Of a DNA stretch of 64,000 nucleotides, positions 17,604 through 26,500 are shown in pieces. A model generated the notes under the pieces. It worked only from the letters and a program-made list of their open reading frames with translations. It made no database searches and had not been told where the DNA came from. The translations under genes were made by a program, and so were the position numbers. The stretch covers positions 1 to 64,000 of the forward strand of contig NZ_NFKR01000016.1 in assembly GCF_002160495.1 (NCBI RefSeq). The letters run 5' to 3'. This DNA is from Erysipelatoclostridium sp. An173. GTDB taxonomy: Bacteria; Bacillota_I; Bacilli_A; Erysipelotrichales; Coprobacillaceae. Positions within the stretch are counted from its first letter, which is position 1. Each line of letters starts with the position of its first letter.

Positions 17604-17634
17604 ACTATATAACTTAAAGTAAACTTTAAGTCAA
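17604..17634 (-). promoter_or_regulatory. MerR-type promoter B (19-bp spacer, perfect dyad)
   Basis: On the minus strand TTGACT (17629-17634) and TATAGT (17604-17609) are 19 bp apart. The spacer carries the perfect inverted repeat CTTAAAG-TTTA-CTTTAAG. As I recall it, this matches the CTTAAAG-N4-CTTTAAG operator described for the AdhR/NmlR branch of MerR regulators. The -35 element overlaps the stop codon of the HAD gene. Confidence 0.75.
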
Positions 17635-18218
17635 GAAATTATTTTTAAAATTTTTAAAGCCTCAAAATAATTACTTTGGCTAAAATAGAAATCATCTTTT
17701 TGATCAACAAATGTCCTAACAAAATGATCAGGAAAAAAGTTTGAAAGATCAATATCATCTATTATTACAAATTTACTCACTTCATGACTATTTAAATACT
17801 CATTAATCTCCAGCACTCTATTTCTAATAAAAATGCCATATTTTTCAATCTCTTTATATTTAGCAACAATTTTTTCATCAAACTGCTGATAATCCATTGT
17901 CATTTCTAATAAATATTTATCTAATCCATGAATCTTAAATAATCTTTTCAAATAATCAAAACCTAAATAACGCCAATTTGAAGTTATAACAATCTTCGCT
18001 TTACTTTCATCTAGTAACTTTTTTAAATTACTAATTGCTTCTTGATGCCAATCTAAATAAACCGCTGCAATATTATAGCCATCATCATCTAGATAACTGT
18101 TATCATTTAGCTTTTTAGCGACCTCTTTTTTTACTGCTTGTAAATTACAATCAAATCTTTTTAAATTAGTAAAAGGCTGTAATACACCATCAATATCTAA
18201 AAATACTATTCGATTCAT
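17631..18218 (-). CDS. HAD-domain protein of the Swiss-army-knife RNA repair type
   Basis: This 195-residue protein has HAD motif I FLDIDGVL at the N-terminus (nucleophile Asp8), motif II IVITSNWR (about 77), and a C-terminal acidic motif VIIDDIDL (about 152). This architecture, with the TSNWR signature, matches the HAD family found as a domain in Swiss-army-knife RNA repair proteins and often as a stand-alone phosphatase-like protein. The substrate is unknown. It starts 2 bp after the MATE gene with only a weak ribosome site, so translational coupling is likely. Confidence 0.75.
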   Translation of the reverse strand: MNRIVFLDIDGVLQPFTNLKRFDCNLQAVKKEVAKKLNDNSYLDDDGYNIAAVYLDWHQEAISNLKKLLDESKAKIVITSNWRYLGFDYLKRLFKIHGLDKYLLEMTMDYQQFDEKIVAKYKEIEKYGIFIRNRVLEINEYLNSHEVSKFVIIDDIDLSNFFPDHFVRTFVDQKDDFYFSQSNYFEALKILKIIS

Positions 18219-18220
18219 GA

Positions 18221-19549
18221 TTAAACTAACTGCCTATTCATCCACTTACCACTAAAATAACGCCAGATAAAGAAGACGCAGCGAACTATCCAGTCAACAA
18301 ACATCGCTAACCAGACCCCAATTAAACCTAATCCTAAATGTTGTCCTAAAACATAGCTTAAACAAAATCTAAAAATCCACATTGAAGATGCTGAAACAAT
18401 CATTGTAAACTTAGCATCATTGCTAGCCCGTAAAGCATTAGGGAAAGTAAATGAAGCTGGCCAGATCGTTGCAGCAAAGAAACCATGTAAAAAAATACAT
18501 TGATAAGCAAGATCGATCGTTTGTTCAGACAAAGAATATAATTTTAAAATTGTCGGTGTCGCTAATAATACTAAAATTACAGCAGAAATAGTCGCTAAAT
18601 AAGTGATTTTCAATAATTTTTTGATATAATACTTAGCCTGTTTATAATCATTAGCACCGACACACTGTCCTACTACAGTAACCATCGCTAATGACATCGC
18701 CATTCCAGGAATAATTTGCATTTGTGCTAAATTATTAGAAACGGCATTAGCAGCAATTGCATAAGTTCCAAATGTTGCTACTAAACTTTGAACTAATATT
18801 TTACCAAATTGGAACATCCCGTTTTCTAAACCAGATGGAATCCCAATAGTTAAGATTTTCTTGATATAAACTAAATCGAACTTCCAATGACGATAATCAT
18901 CGACATAAAGATTATTATCTTTATTTGTAAGACATTTCAAAATTACAATACAACAGACCATTCTAGCGATCAATGTCGCTAACCCAGAACCTAAAACTCC
19001 TAATTTTAAACCAAAGATGAAAATTGTATTAAAGATAATATTGATAACATTCATGATTGCACTAGTAATCATTGAAATCTTAGAATTACCAATTGCTCTA
19101 AATAAAGCGGCCCCAGAATTATATAAAGCAATAAATGGATATGATAGTGCTGAAACTAGAAAGAAAGTTTCGGCATTATTCATAACGCCACTATCTACAT
19201 TACCAAAAGCCAAATGTAATATTGAAGTATTAAACAACAATATTACCCCCATAATGATCAAGGATAGAATTGCTGTTATTAATAATAACTGTTTAGCTGA
19301 AAAACGCGCTTTTTCAAGTGAACCTTGCCCAATAAACTGTGCCGCAACTACAGCACCCCCAGTACCTAAAGCGGCAAAGATATTAATTAATAAAACATTG
19401 ATTGAATCAACTAGTGAAACTGCAGAAACAGCTGCTTCCCCAACACTAGAGACCATGATCGTATCACAAAAGCCAACTAGAATTACTAATAATTGTTCAA
19501 TCACTAGTGGTATGATCAGCTTTTTTAATGCCTGATTTGAAAACATCAT
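18221..19549 (-). CDS. MATE-family efflux transporter
   Basis: This 442-residue protein has twelve predicted membrane helices in two six-helix halves, each starting with the family pattern (IPLVIEQLLVILVGFCDTIMVS, and the second half after about residue 225). MATE proteins export cationic drugs or metabolites against Na+ or H+. Two ATGs (19549, 19546) follow GGGGG; either could be used. It is the first gene of a pair with the HAD protein. An antisense frame over 19017-19535 is a shadow. Confidence 0.92.
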   Translation of the reverse strand: MMFSNQALKKLIIPLVIEQLLVILVGFCDTIMVSSVGEAAVSAVSLVDSINVLLINIFAALGTGGAVVAAQFIGQGSLEKARFSAKQLLLITAILSLIIMGVILLFNTSILHLAFGNVDSGVMNNAETFFLVSALSYPFIALYNSGAALFRAIGNSKISMITSAIMNVINIIFNTIFIFGLKLGVLGSGLATLIARMVCCIVILKCLTNKDNNLYVDDYRHWKFDLVYIKKILTIGIPSGLENGMFQFGKILVQSLVATFGTYAIAANAVSNNLAQMQIIPGMAMSLAMVTVVGQCVGANDYKQAKYYIKKLLKITYLATISAVILVLLATPTILKLYSLSEQTIDLAYQCIFLHGFFAATIWPASFTFPNALRASNDAKFTMIVSASSMWIFRFCLSYVLGQHLGLGLIGVWLAMFVDWIVRCVFFIWRYFSGKWMNRQLV

Positions 19550-19737
19550 CTTTATAACCCCCTTTGAATAAATATTATACGCTTAGTCAAGGACATTAAA
19601 ATGATTTTTCATTTTTAGAAACTAATTGATTAACCAAATCTTTACATTTCTTTATCATAAATATCTTCTTAATTATTTTTAATTATTTTAAAATAAAATA
19701 TGTTATAATCTTGATGAATATTTTATAGAGGTGACTT

Positions 19738-20472
19738 ATGATTATATTAGCTAGTGATTTAGATGGTACTTTGTTATTTAATGATGTACCAGGACAAGTA
19801 AAAAAGGAAGATATTGAGGCAATTAAAAAGTTTCAAAATAATGGTAATCTATTTGGTGTCTGTACTGGTCGACCAATTGGAGATGTAAAAATTGATGCAA
19901 TTGATATTGATTTTTATGTTGTTAGTAGTGGAGCTGTAGTTTTAGATAAAAACCGCCAGGTAATTAGCGAAGAACTAATTGATGAAGATATTGTTTTTGC
20001 AATCTACAACAAATATATTGATCAAGTTTATGTTTGTGTTCATGGTGATGGAAAATTATATAATACTAAAGATGGTCGTTTTAATTTGAATACGACTCGT
20101 ATTAATGCTGTTGAACAATTAAAGGGACATCATCTTTATGGTTTATCTATTGATGCTTTAGATGAAAAACGAGCTAAAGAAATTACTGATGAAATAAATG
20201 AACAATTTGGTAACTATGTTGATGCATATCAAAATATTGATTGTGTTGATATCGCTAAAAAAGGTTGTTCAAAAGGATCTGGTTTAAAGATCATAAAAGA
20301 AAAAATGAATCTTAATGAAATTTGTGGTATTGGTGATTCTTTTAATGATTTACCAATGTTAAAATATGTTGATAAAGCTTTTACATTTAATTCTTCTAAT
20401 CAACAAGTTAAAGATCACGCTGATTATTTAGTTGATAGCCTTAATGAAGCGATTAATTTATTAATGAAATAG
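19738..20472 (+). CDS. Cof-type HAD-IIB phosphatase
   Basis: This 244-residue protein has motif I LASDLDGTLLF (nucleophile Asp7), motif II CTGRP, motif III Lys region KKGCSKGSGL (about 180) and motif IV GIGDSFNDLPML (about 198). The HAD-IIB cap lies between. Such enzymes dephosphorylate sugar phosphates or flavin/pyridoxal phosphates. GAGGTGACTT precedes the ATG. It is similar in length and sequence to the gene at 58473-59222, and a third, longer relative is at 44489-45292. Confidence 0.9.
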   Translation: MIILASDLDGTLLFNDVPGQVKKEDIEAIKKFQNNGNLFGVCTGRPIGDVKIDAIDIDFYVVSSGAVVLDKNRQVISEELIDEDIVFAIYNKYIDQVYVCVHGDGKLYNTKDGRFNLNTTRINAVEQLKGHHLYGLSIDALDEKRAKEITDEINEQFGNYVDAYQNIDCVDIAKKGCSKGSGLKIIKEKMNLNEICGIGDSFNDLPMLKYVDKAFTFNSSNQQVKDHADYLVDSLNEAINLLMK

Positions 20473-20500
20473 ACCATCAAAATTATGATGATCTATTTTT
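20471..20500. terminator. Bidirectional terminator
   Basis: TAGACCATCA pairs with TGATGATCTA (one mismatch) around AAATTA, followed by eight T. It separates the convergent HAD and PucR genes. Confidence 0.7.
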
Positions 20501-21661
20501 TTTAGCATTCATTATTTTTTTAATATAAAACGCCAATAAATATTCCATTTTTTCATCAATACTTTCAAATTCACAATTAAGCAATTCCTTAATTTTATTC
20601 ATACGATAATTGATTGTATTACGATGCATGTATAGGTTTTTAGCCATTGCCTGCATTGAACCATCATAAACCAGATAATAATACAGTGTTTTTTCTAACT
20701 CGCTATGATGCTTTTGATCATAATTGATCAATGGCCGTAATAAACGATAATACATACTAATCAAAATTTGTTTATCTTCGATTGAAAATAAAATCTGATA
20801 AACACCCATTTCTTCAAAATTAATAATTGGATAATCAAATTTCATAGCCATATTAACTGCTGCCAATGCTCTTTTATAACTTAAAATAAGCTGGCTCAAA
20901 TCACTCATCTGACTACCAATTCCTACATATAAAGAGTTAGTTAACATTCTTTTTTTAGAACGTTTATACATTTTATCAATTACCTTTTCTAATATCGTTT
21001 CTTCTAAGTTATTAACAATCAATACAAAATGACTATCAAACCAGAAAAAAGTATAGGGACTATCGATTTTTTCTAAACACAGTTGTAATTGAAAACTAAT
21101 TCTTCTTCGTTCAATGGCATCAAACTGATCTGAATTTTCAATTGCAATTAATACAACCTGGAATAGTCCATCTACATCAAAAGATCCCATTAATGACTGT
21201 CTAATCTCTTCAACTAAATGGGGTTCGACAAATAGTTTTTGAAACATAATAGAAATCTGCTGATCTTCACGTTCTGAATGTAAACAGCGCATACTTAAAT
21301 CTTTAATCAAATCAGCCATCGACACTTCCCAAGGCATTACTAACAAAGGGAAATCCTGGTCATTACAATAATCGATTATATCTTGAGGAACTTCAAAAAT
21401 ATATTTACCAGTATTAATAATCAAACCAACAATGTGATATTTAACTAATGATTTAACAAAATCAAATAAAGCATCATGACTTTGAAACCCCATACCGGTA
21501 GTAACTGCTAATTCTTTTCCCCATAATTGTTTAATAATTGTAGTATCTTCAATCATGTGGACCCAGCTAATTGCATTACTGCAACCATTTTTACCAGCTA
21601 ATAACTCTAAATGATATATATCTTGTGTTTGTACCAGTGCATCTTCAATTGTAAATCCCAT
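20483..21661 (-). CDS. PucR-family transcriptional regulator
   Basis: This 392-residue protein has an N-terminal PucR sensor domain (about 5-120), a degenerate GGDEF-like middle domain (about 150-290) and a C-terminal PucR-type helix-turn-helix (about 325-385: AKNLYMHRNTINYRMNKI). PucR proteins control purine, amino-acid or related catabolic genes. No target operon adjoins, so the ligand is unknown. AAGGGGTGATACT precedes the ATG. Confidence 0.88.
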   Translation of the reverse strand: MGFTIEDALVQTQDIYHLELLAGKNGCSNAISWVHMIEDTTIIKQLWGKELAVTTGMGFQSHDALFDFVKSLVKYHIVGLIINTGKYIFEVPQDIIDYCNDQDFPLLVMPWEVSMADLIKDLSMRCLHSEREDQQISIMFQKLFVEPHLVEEIRQSLMGSFDVDGLFQVVLIAIENSDQFDAIERRRISFQLQLCLEKIDSPYTFFWFDSHFVLIVNNLEETILEKVIDKMYKRSKKRMLTNSLYVGIGSQMSDLSQLILSYKRALAAVNMAMKFDYPIINFEEMGVYQILFSIEDKQILISMYYRLLRPLINYDQKHHSELEKTLYYYLVYDGSMQAMAKNLYMHRNTINYRMNKIKELLNCEFESIDEKMEYLLAFYIKKIMNAKKNRSS

Positions 21662-21819
21662 AGTATCACCCCTTTATTTCTCTTTGTGCATATTGCACAA
21701 TTTTGCTTCTTATTTTCATTAGATTTGTCCCTACTAATCTACAAACATTGATATATAATAATATTGTATTAAAAATAAAACATTTAATCATTGTTATCAT
21801 TTCTAGGAGGGACCATTTT

Positions 21820-21951
21820 ATGAACTTATATTATGAATATTATGCTGCAACAAAAAATTATAATTCTTATCCTGCATGGGTAAAAAGCGAAAGTTATTTC
21901 AATTGTGAACATTTTTCAAGAATCATCAGTTTATTTAGAAACAGATTTTAA
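21820..21951 (+). CDS. Small Tyr-rich protein of unknown function (43 aa)
   Basis: A consensus AGGAGGG site eight bases before ATG 21820 and a strong terminator after the stop support a real gene. The longer frame from 21703 lacks a ribosome site. The peptide is aromatic (MNLYYEYYAATKNYNSYPAW start, 7 Tyr) and ends FRNRF. It has no membrane helix, one Cys, and no family I know. It lies between the divergent PucR gene and the convergent rho. Confidence 0.6.
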   Translation: MNLYYEYYAATKNYNSYPAWVKSESYFNCEHFSRIISLFRNRF

Positions 21952-21970
21952 GCAACACCAATAATAATTA

Positions 21971-21997
21971 GACAAGCACATCACGTGCTTGTCTTTA
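21971..21997. terminator. Bidirectional terminator
   Basis: GACAAGCAC (21971-21979) pairs with GTGCTTGTC (21985-21993), followed by TTTATTTT. It sits between the small ORF and the end of rho. Confidence 0.85.
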
Positions 21998-21999
21998 TT

Positions 22000-23202
22000 T
22001 TAAAATTTCTTTTTCTTTATTATCATTTCAACTAATTCATCATTATTCTTAGTTTTTTCAAACATATATAATAAAGAATCTGCAGCCTGTTCGGCCCTTA
22101 AATCATTAAATCCTCTTCGAATTATTGTCATTGCCTCTTGTTCTTTAGAACTTAACAATAAATCATCTCGTCTTGTTCCCGATTTTAAAATATCAATAGC
22201 TGGGAAAATTCGTCTTTCTTGCAATTGACGACTTAAAACAACTTCCATATTTCCAGTACCCTTGAACTCTTCGTAAACAACATCATCCATTTTACTTCCC
22301 GTATCTACTAATGCTGTTGCTAAGATTGTTAAACTACCACTTTCTCGAGTATTTCTAGCAGCCCCAAAAAAGCGTTTTGGCATATATAATGAAGCTGGAT
22401 CTAGACCACCCGATAAAGTACGGCCTGATGGAGTACATGTTAAATTATAAGCCCGAACCAAACGAGTAATACTATCTAAAAGAATCATTACATCTTTACC
22501 ATGTTCTACTAAACGTTTAGCGCGTTCAATTGTCATTTCAGACACTTTTTTATGACGTTCAGACATTTCATCAAAAGTTGAATAGATGACTTCAACATTT
22601 TCACCTTGAATTGCTTCTTTTATATCTGTTACTTCTTCTGGTCGTTCATCAATCAATAAAATCAATAAATGCATATCAGGATAGCTTTCATGAATTGATA
22701 AAGCAATATTTTTTAACAACGTAGTTTTACCAGCTTTTGGTGGTGAAACAATAATTCCTCTTTGCCCTTTACCTATTGGAGATAATAAATCAATAATTCG
22801 CATTGATATACTATTATTTGTTTGATCCAATTTTAATCGTTTATCAGGGAAAATAGGTGTCAGTTTTTCAAAATTTTGTCTACTTCTAGCTGCGCTAGGA
22901 TCTTCTCCATTTATTAAAGTAGTATACATTAAAGCTTTATATTTTTCAGTCGCTTTTGGTTGTCTAATATAACCTGTAATAAAATCCCCTGTCTTTAAAT
23001 TAAAACGATGAATTTGAGTTTGAGAAACATATACATCATCACGACTCGCTAAATAATTAGAGTTTCTAATAAAACCATAGCCATCAGGTAGTGTTTCAAG
23101 AATCCCAGTTACAATTTCACCTTTACTAACTGAACTTTCAATTTCTTCACGTTTTTCTTTAGGTGTTCTTTCATCTAAAAAAATACTGTCACTTGTTTTC
23201 AT
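22000..23202 (-). CDS. rho: Transcription termination factor Rho
   Basis: This 400-residue protein forms a hexameric RNA-dependent ATPase that ends transcription. A cold-shock-like primary RNA-binding domain (GILETLPDGYGFIR..., about 32-105) is followed by the RecA-type core: Walker A PPKAGKTTLLKN (about 165), Walker B DVMILLDSITRL (about 250), and Q/R-loop motifs. The N-terminal helix-bundle (Rho_N) seen in E. coli is missing; only about 30 charged residues precede the RNA-binding fold. ATG 23202 follows GAAAGGA by eight bases; the upstream ATG 23226 has no ribosome site. Confidence 0.96.
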   Translation of the reverse strand: MKTSDSIFLDERTPKEKREEIESSVSKGEIVTGILETLPDGYGFIRNSNYLASRDDVYVSQTQIHRFNLKTGDFITGYIRQPKATEKYKALMYTTLINGEDPSAARSRQNFEKLTPIFPDKRLKLDQTNNSISMRIIDLLSPIGKGQRGIIVSPPKAGKTTLLKNIALSIHESYPDMHLLILLIDERPEEVTDIKEAIQGENVEVIYSTFDEMSERHKKVSEMTIERAKRLVEHGKDVMILLDSITRLVRAYNLTCTPSGRTLSGGLDPASLYMPKRFFGAARNTRESGSLTILATALVDTGSKMDDVVYEEFKGTGNMEVVLSRQLQERRIFPAIDILKSGTRRDDLLLSSKEQEAMTIIRRGFNDLRAEQAADSLLYMFEKTKNNDELVEMIIKKKKF

Positions 23203-23561
23203 TAAAATATTCCTTTCATTATTCATACTTTTATAAGTAAGTTACAGCTTTAGGTAAATCTTTCTACAACAAAAAACCTTAATGACATTTATTTATAAAT
23301 ATCAATAAGTACGATAAATATTAAGATAATAATTTTAATTGATTGATAAAATTTAAGAATTGTAGAAATTGAGGTATGATATTAATTTATAATTTTATAT
23401 TTATTACCTAAAGAAACTTTTTGCTTACTTGTTGACGAAATAATTATAGTTTATAGATAGAATATTTGTCAAATTAAACTAGAAAAATTAGATAATTCAA
23501 TATAATTTTTTCTACAATGTAAAAGAGCTATGATTAATTAGTATTCATAGCTCCTTTATGA
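23203..23561. other. Gene-free stretch upstream of rho
   Basis: This is very AT-rich sequence between the rho start and the end of the GH5 gene. Apart from the GH5 terminator (23525-23553) and the rho ribosome site (23211-23217) I see no ORF with a ribosome site and no recognisable RNA element. A long rho 5' leader, which could allow autoregulation, is possible but not shown. Confidence 0.4.
23525..23553 (-). terminator. Terminator of the GH5 surface-protein gene
   Basis: GAGCTATGA (23525-23533) pairs with TCATAGCTC (23545-23553). On the minus strand TTTTACATTG follows. Confidence 0.75.
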
Positions 23562-26500
23562 TTAAAACTTATATTTCTTTTTTAAACAGAAGATACCTAG
23601 CATTGACAAACTTGACAATAATACCATTGGTACTAGATTTAAATCATCTCCCGTTTTTGCTGCTTGACTAGATGACAACGAAACTCCCTGATCAGTATCA
23701 GAAGTATTATTTTGATTATTTGAAGGAATTTGTATTGGTTGATCAGTATTATTACTATCTCCTGAATCTACTGGTTGATTTGGATCTTCAGGTATCTCGG
23801 TGTTTTCTAATACTTCGATCGTATAATTAGCTTCGCTAGTATTACCCGCTTGATCACTAGCAACAATCTTAACACTATATACTCCAGCTTTATCAGCATT
23901 AAAATCACTGGTAATTGAAAGTGCATCATTTTTTATAACACCATCATGATCATCTTTGACAAATAAATTAATGATAGTTTGAATATCATTATTTGTGCCA
24001 ATTTGAACTTTAGCATCATTTCCTTCAATTACTGGTGCTGTTTCATCAGCTGTTGTTTCTTTCATATATTTCGATAATTTATCGGCATATTTATCGTTTC
24101 GAGTAAAATTGAATGATGACCATTTAGCTTTGATTGTTTCAAAACTATCATTATAAATATCAACTTTTGTACTTGAATTATCTGGCATAGTATACATACC
24201 CCAGCTACTATTATCACCAGATACTTTATAAGTCCAGCTAGTATATGACCAACCTTGTTCATTAAAGATTTCTAATCCATAATCCCAGCTTACTTCATTT
24301 GAGAAGAATGTAAATTCCCCAACAAAAACTGGTACATTATAATTAGTATCTTCTAAATATTTTACTTTACTTTCAATAAATGCTTTCTGTCCATCTGCAT
24401 TCTTTTCAACATCCCATCCATAGAAATGATATTGATAAACTACATTTTCCCAACCATACAATTCTGGATTTGGTAAATGAGTTGGTTCCCAAATTGCCTG
24501 CATTTGAATAATATGATCTTGATCGATTGCTCTAACCGCATTATAAAGACGGTCATAAACTTCAAATTGTTCGGTACCTACAGCACCACCAGGTTCATTT
24601 AATAAATCATAACCAGCAACCCAAGCGTTATCTTTATATCTTTTAGCAATTGCTTCCCATAGTTTGATAGTTTTAGTAATATTCTCTTCGTTATCAAAGA
24701 AATTACCAACATCAGGATTAGAAGTATCTCCTGAGTGATCTTTACCATTTTGAGAACCAAAAGCTCCATGCATATCAATTAAAGTATAAATATTATATTT
24801 AGCAGCATTTTCAATAAACCAGTCTAAACGATCAAATGCTGTTTCTTTTAAAGAACCATCTTCATCACACATTTCAAAATAAGTTATCGGTAATCTTAAA
24901 CAATTTACGCCTTCTTCTTTTAAGATTGCAAAATCATCTTCAGTAAACCAATTATCTTGATAAATATTAATTAATTCCCAGGCTTTTTCTTCACCAAAAC
25001 GCTCGCTGAGAACGGCCAAAGTAGTTTTTTGATCCGGAGAATTAACTGGACATTGCCAATTTTCCATTACCAGCCAGCCACCAATATTAGTTCCTTTTAA
25101 TTGCACCACTTCTCCAGCACCATAATTATTTCTAATTACTTTACCATCCGTTTTCAAAAATACTGATTGTTCATCGGTAATAGTGATTTCACTAACAGCA
25201 ATATCACTAACTTTACCGTTTTTAATAGTTACTGCTTTAATTACCGTATCTTTAGTTACATAGAAAGCATCAGTAAATTGGAAACTATTTTCATCAGGAT
25301 TGGTTCCATCTAGCGTATAATAAATTTCACCACCATCAGTAGCTGTTGTCATCGAAACTAATTGTCTTTGTCCAAATTTACCACTGTCAGGTGTAATTTC
25401 CGGTTTAACAACATCTTCAATTGGATTAATTACATATTCATGGGTAGCAACTTCACTTAAGCTATCACTGTTTTTATAAGTAGCGGCGACTTTAAACACT
25501 GTGTTTTCACTAACTAATAATGGTTGTGTATAATGCGTAGATTCAATCGTTGGATTACTTCCATCAGTTGTATAATAAATTTCTACTTGATCAGTATCCG
25601 GAACTCTAAATTCTACTACTACTGAACTATCATAGGTTCCCGCTGCTTTATCAGCGGCAACTTTGTTAGGTGCGATTACATAATCAAGCGTTGTAATGTC
25701 ACTTTGTTTACCATCACGAATGGCAACTGCTTTAATTGTCATCGTTTTATCAATCGTTATATATCCTTGGGCTACATTAGAATCAACAGTTGGATCACTT
25801 CCATCAGTTGTATAGTAAATCGTCGCATCAGGATCTGATAATAATTCCACTGCAGAAGCACTATTAAATAACAATTGATCAGTACTTGGATATACTTGTT
25901 GTGGTGCTGTTGGGAATTTGTATTCAAAAGTCATCACATTTCCAAGCTGGTTACCATCATAAGAAACAGCTTTAATTACTGTTGTTTGTTTAACGGTAAT
26001 TGCTTCTGTATACTTAGCACTTGATAAAGTTGGTGATGAACCATCAAGGGTATAGTAAATATCTAAACCATCAGCCTGTAAAGCAACACTCATTTCTTTA
26101 GAATATTTTCCTGAAACTTTGCTGGCAACAACATCATTAATGATATTACTATCTTGATAGTAATCTAATGTTACTACTTCACTATATTCACCATTATCAT
26201 AACTTACAGCTTTGATTGTTGCAGTATCATTTAACGTAATCTTACCATCATATTTAGTACTATTAACTGTTGGTTGACTACCATCTAATGTATAATACAT
26301 TGATGCATTCATATCATTAGTTAAACTTACCTCAATTGAATCCTTAAAAATATATCCAGATTCAATATTAGCTTTTGGTTGACTAGGAGCTATATCTGGA
26401 ACTCCAGTTGATAAATAATTATCAAAATATAAATCATCAATATAATAAGTTCCTGCATTCCATTGTCCCATTCGAACACCAGTTACTTTTGTCTTATCAA

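Noticed and set aside
17631-18218. Complete RNA repair system around the Swiss-army-knife-type HAD
   Set aside because: No ligase, 2H phosphoesterase or Hen1-type gene is present; only the HAD domain occurs.
19017-19535. 172-codon plus-strand ORF
   Set aside because: It is an antisense shadow of the MATE gene, without ribosome site or family match.
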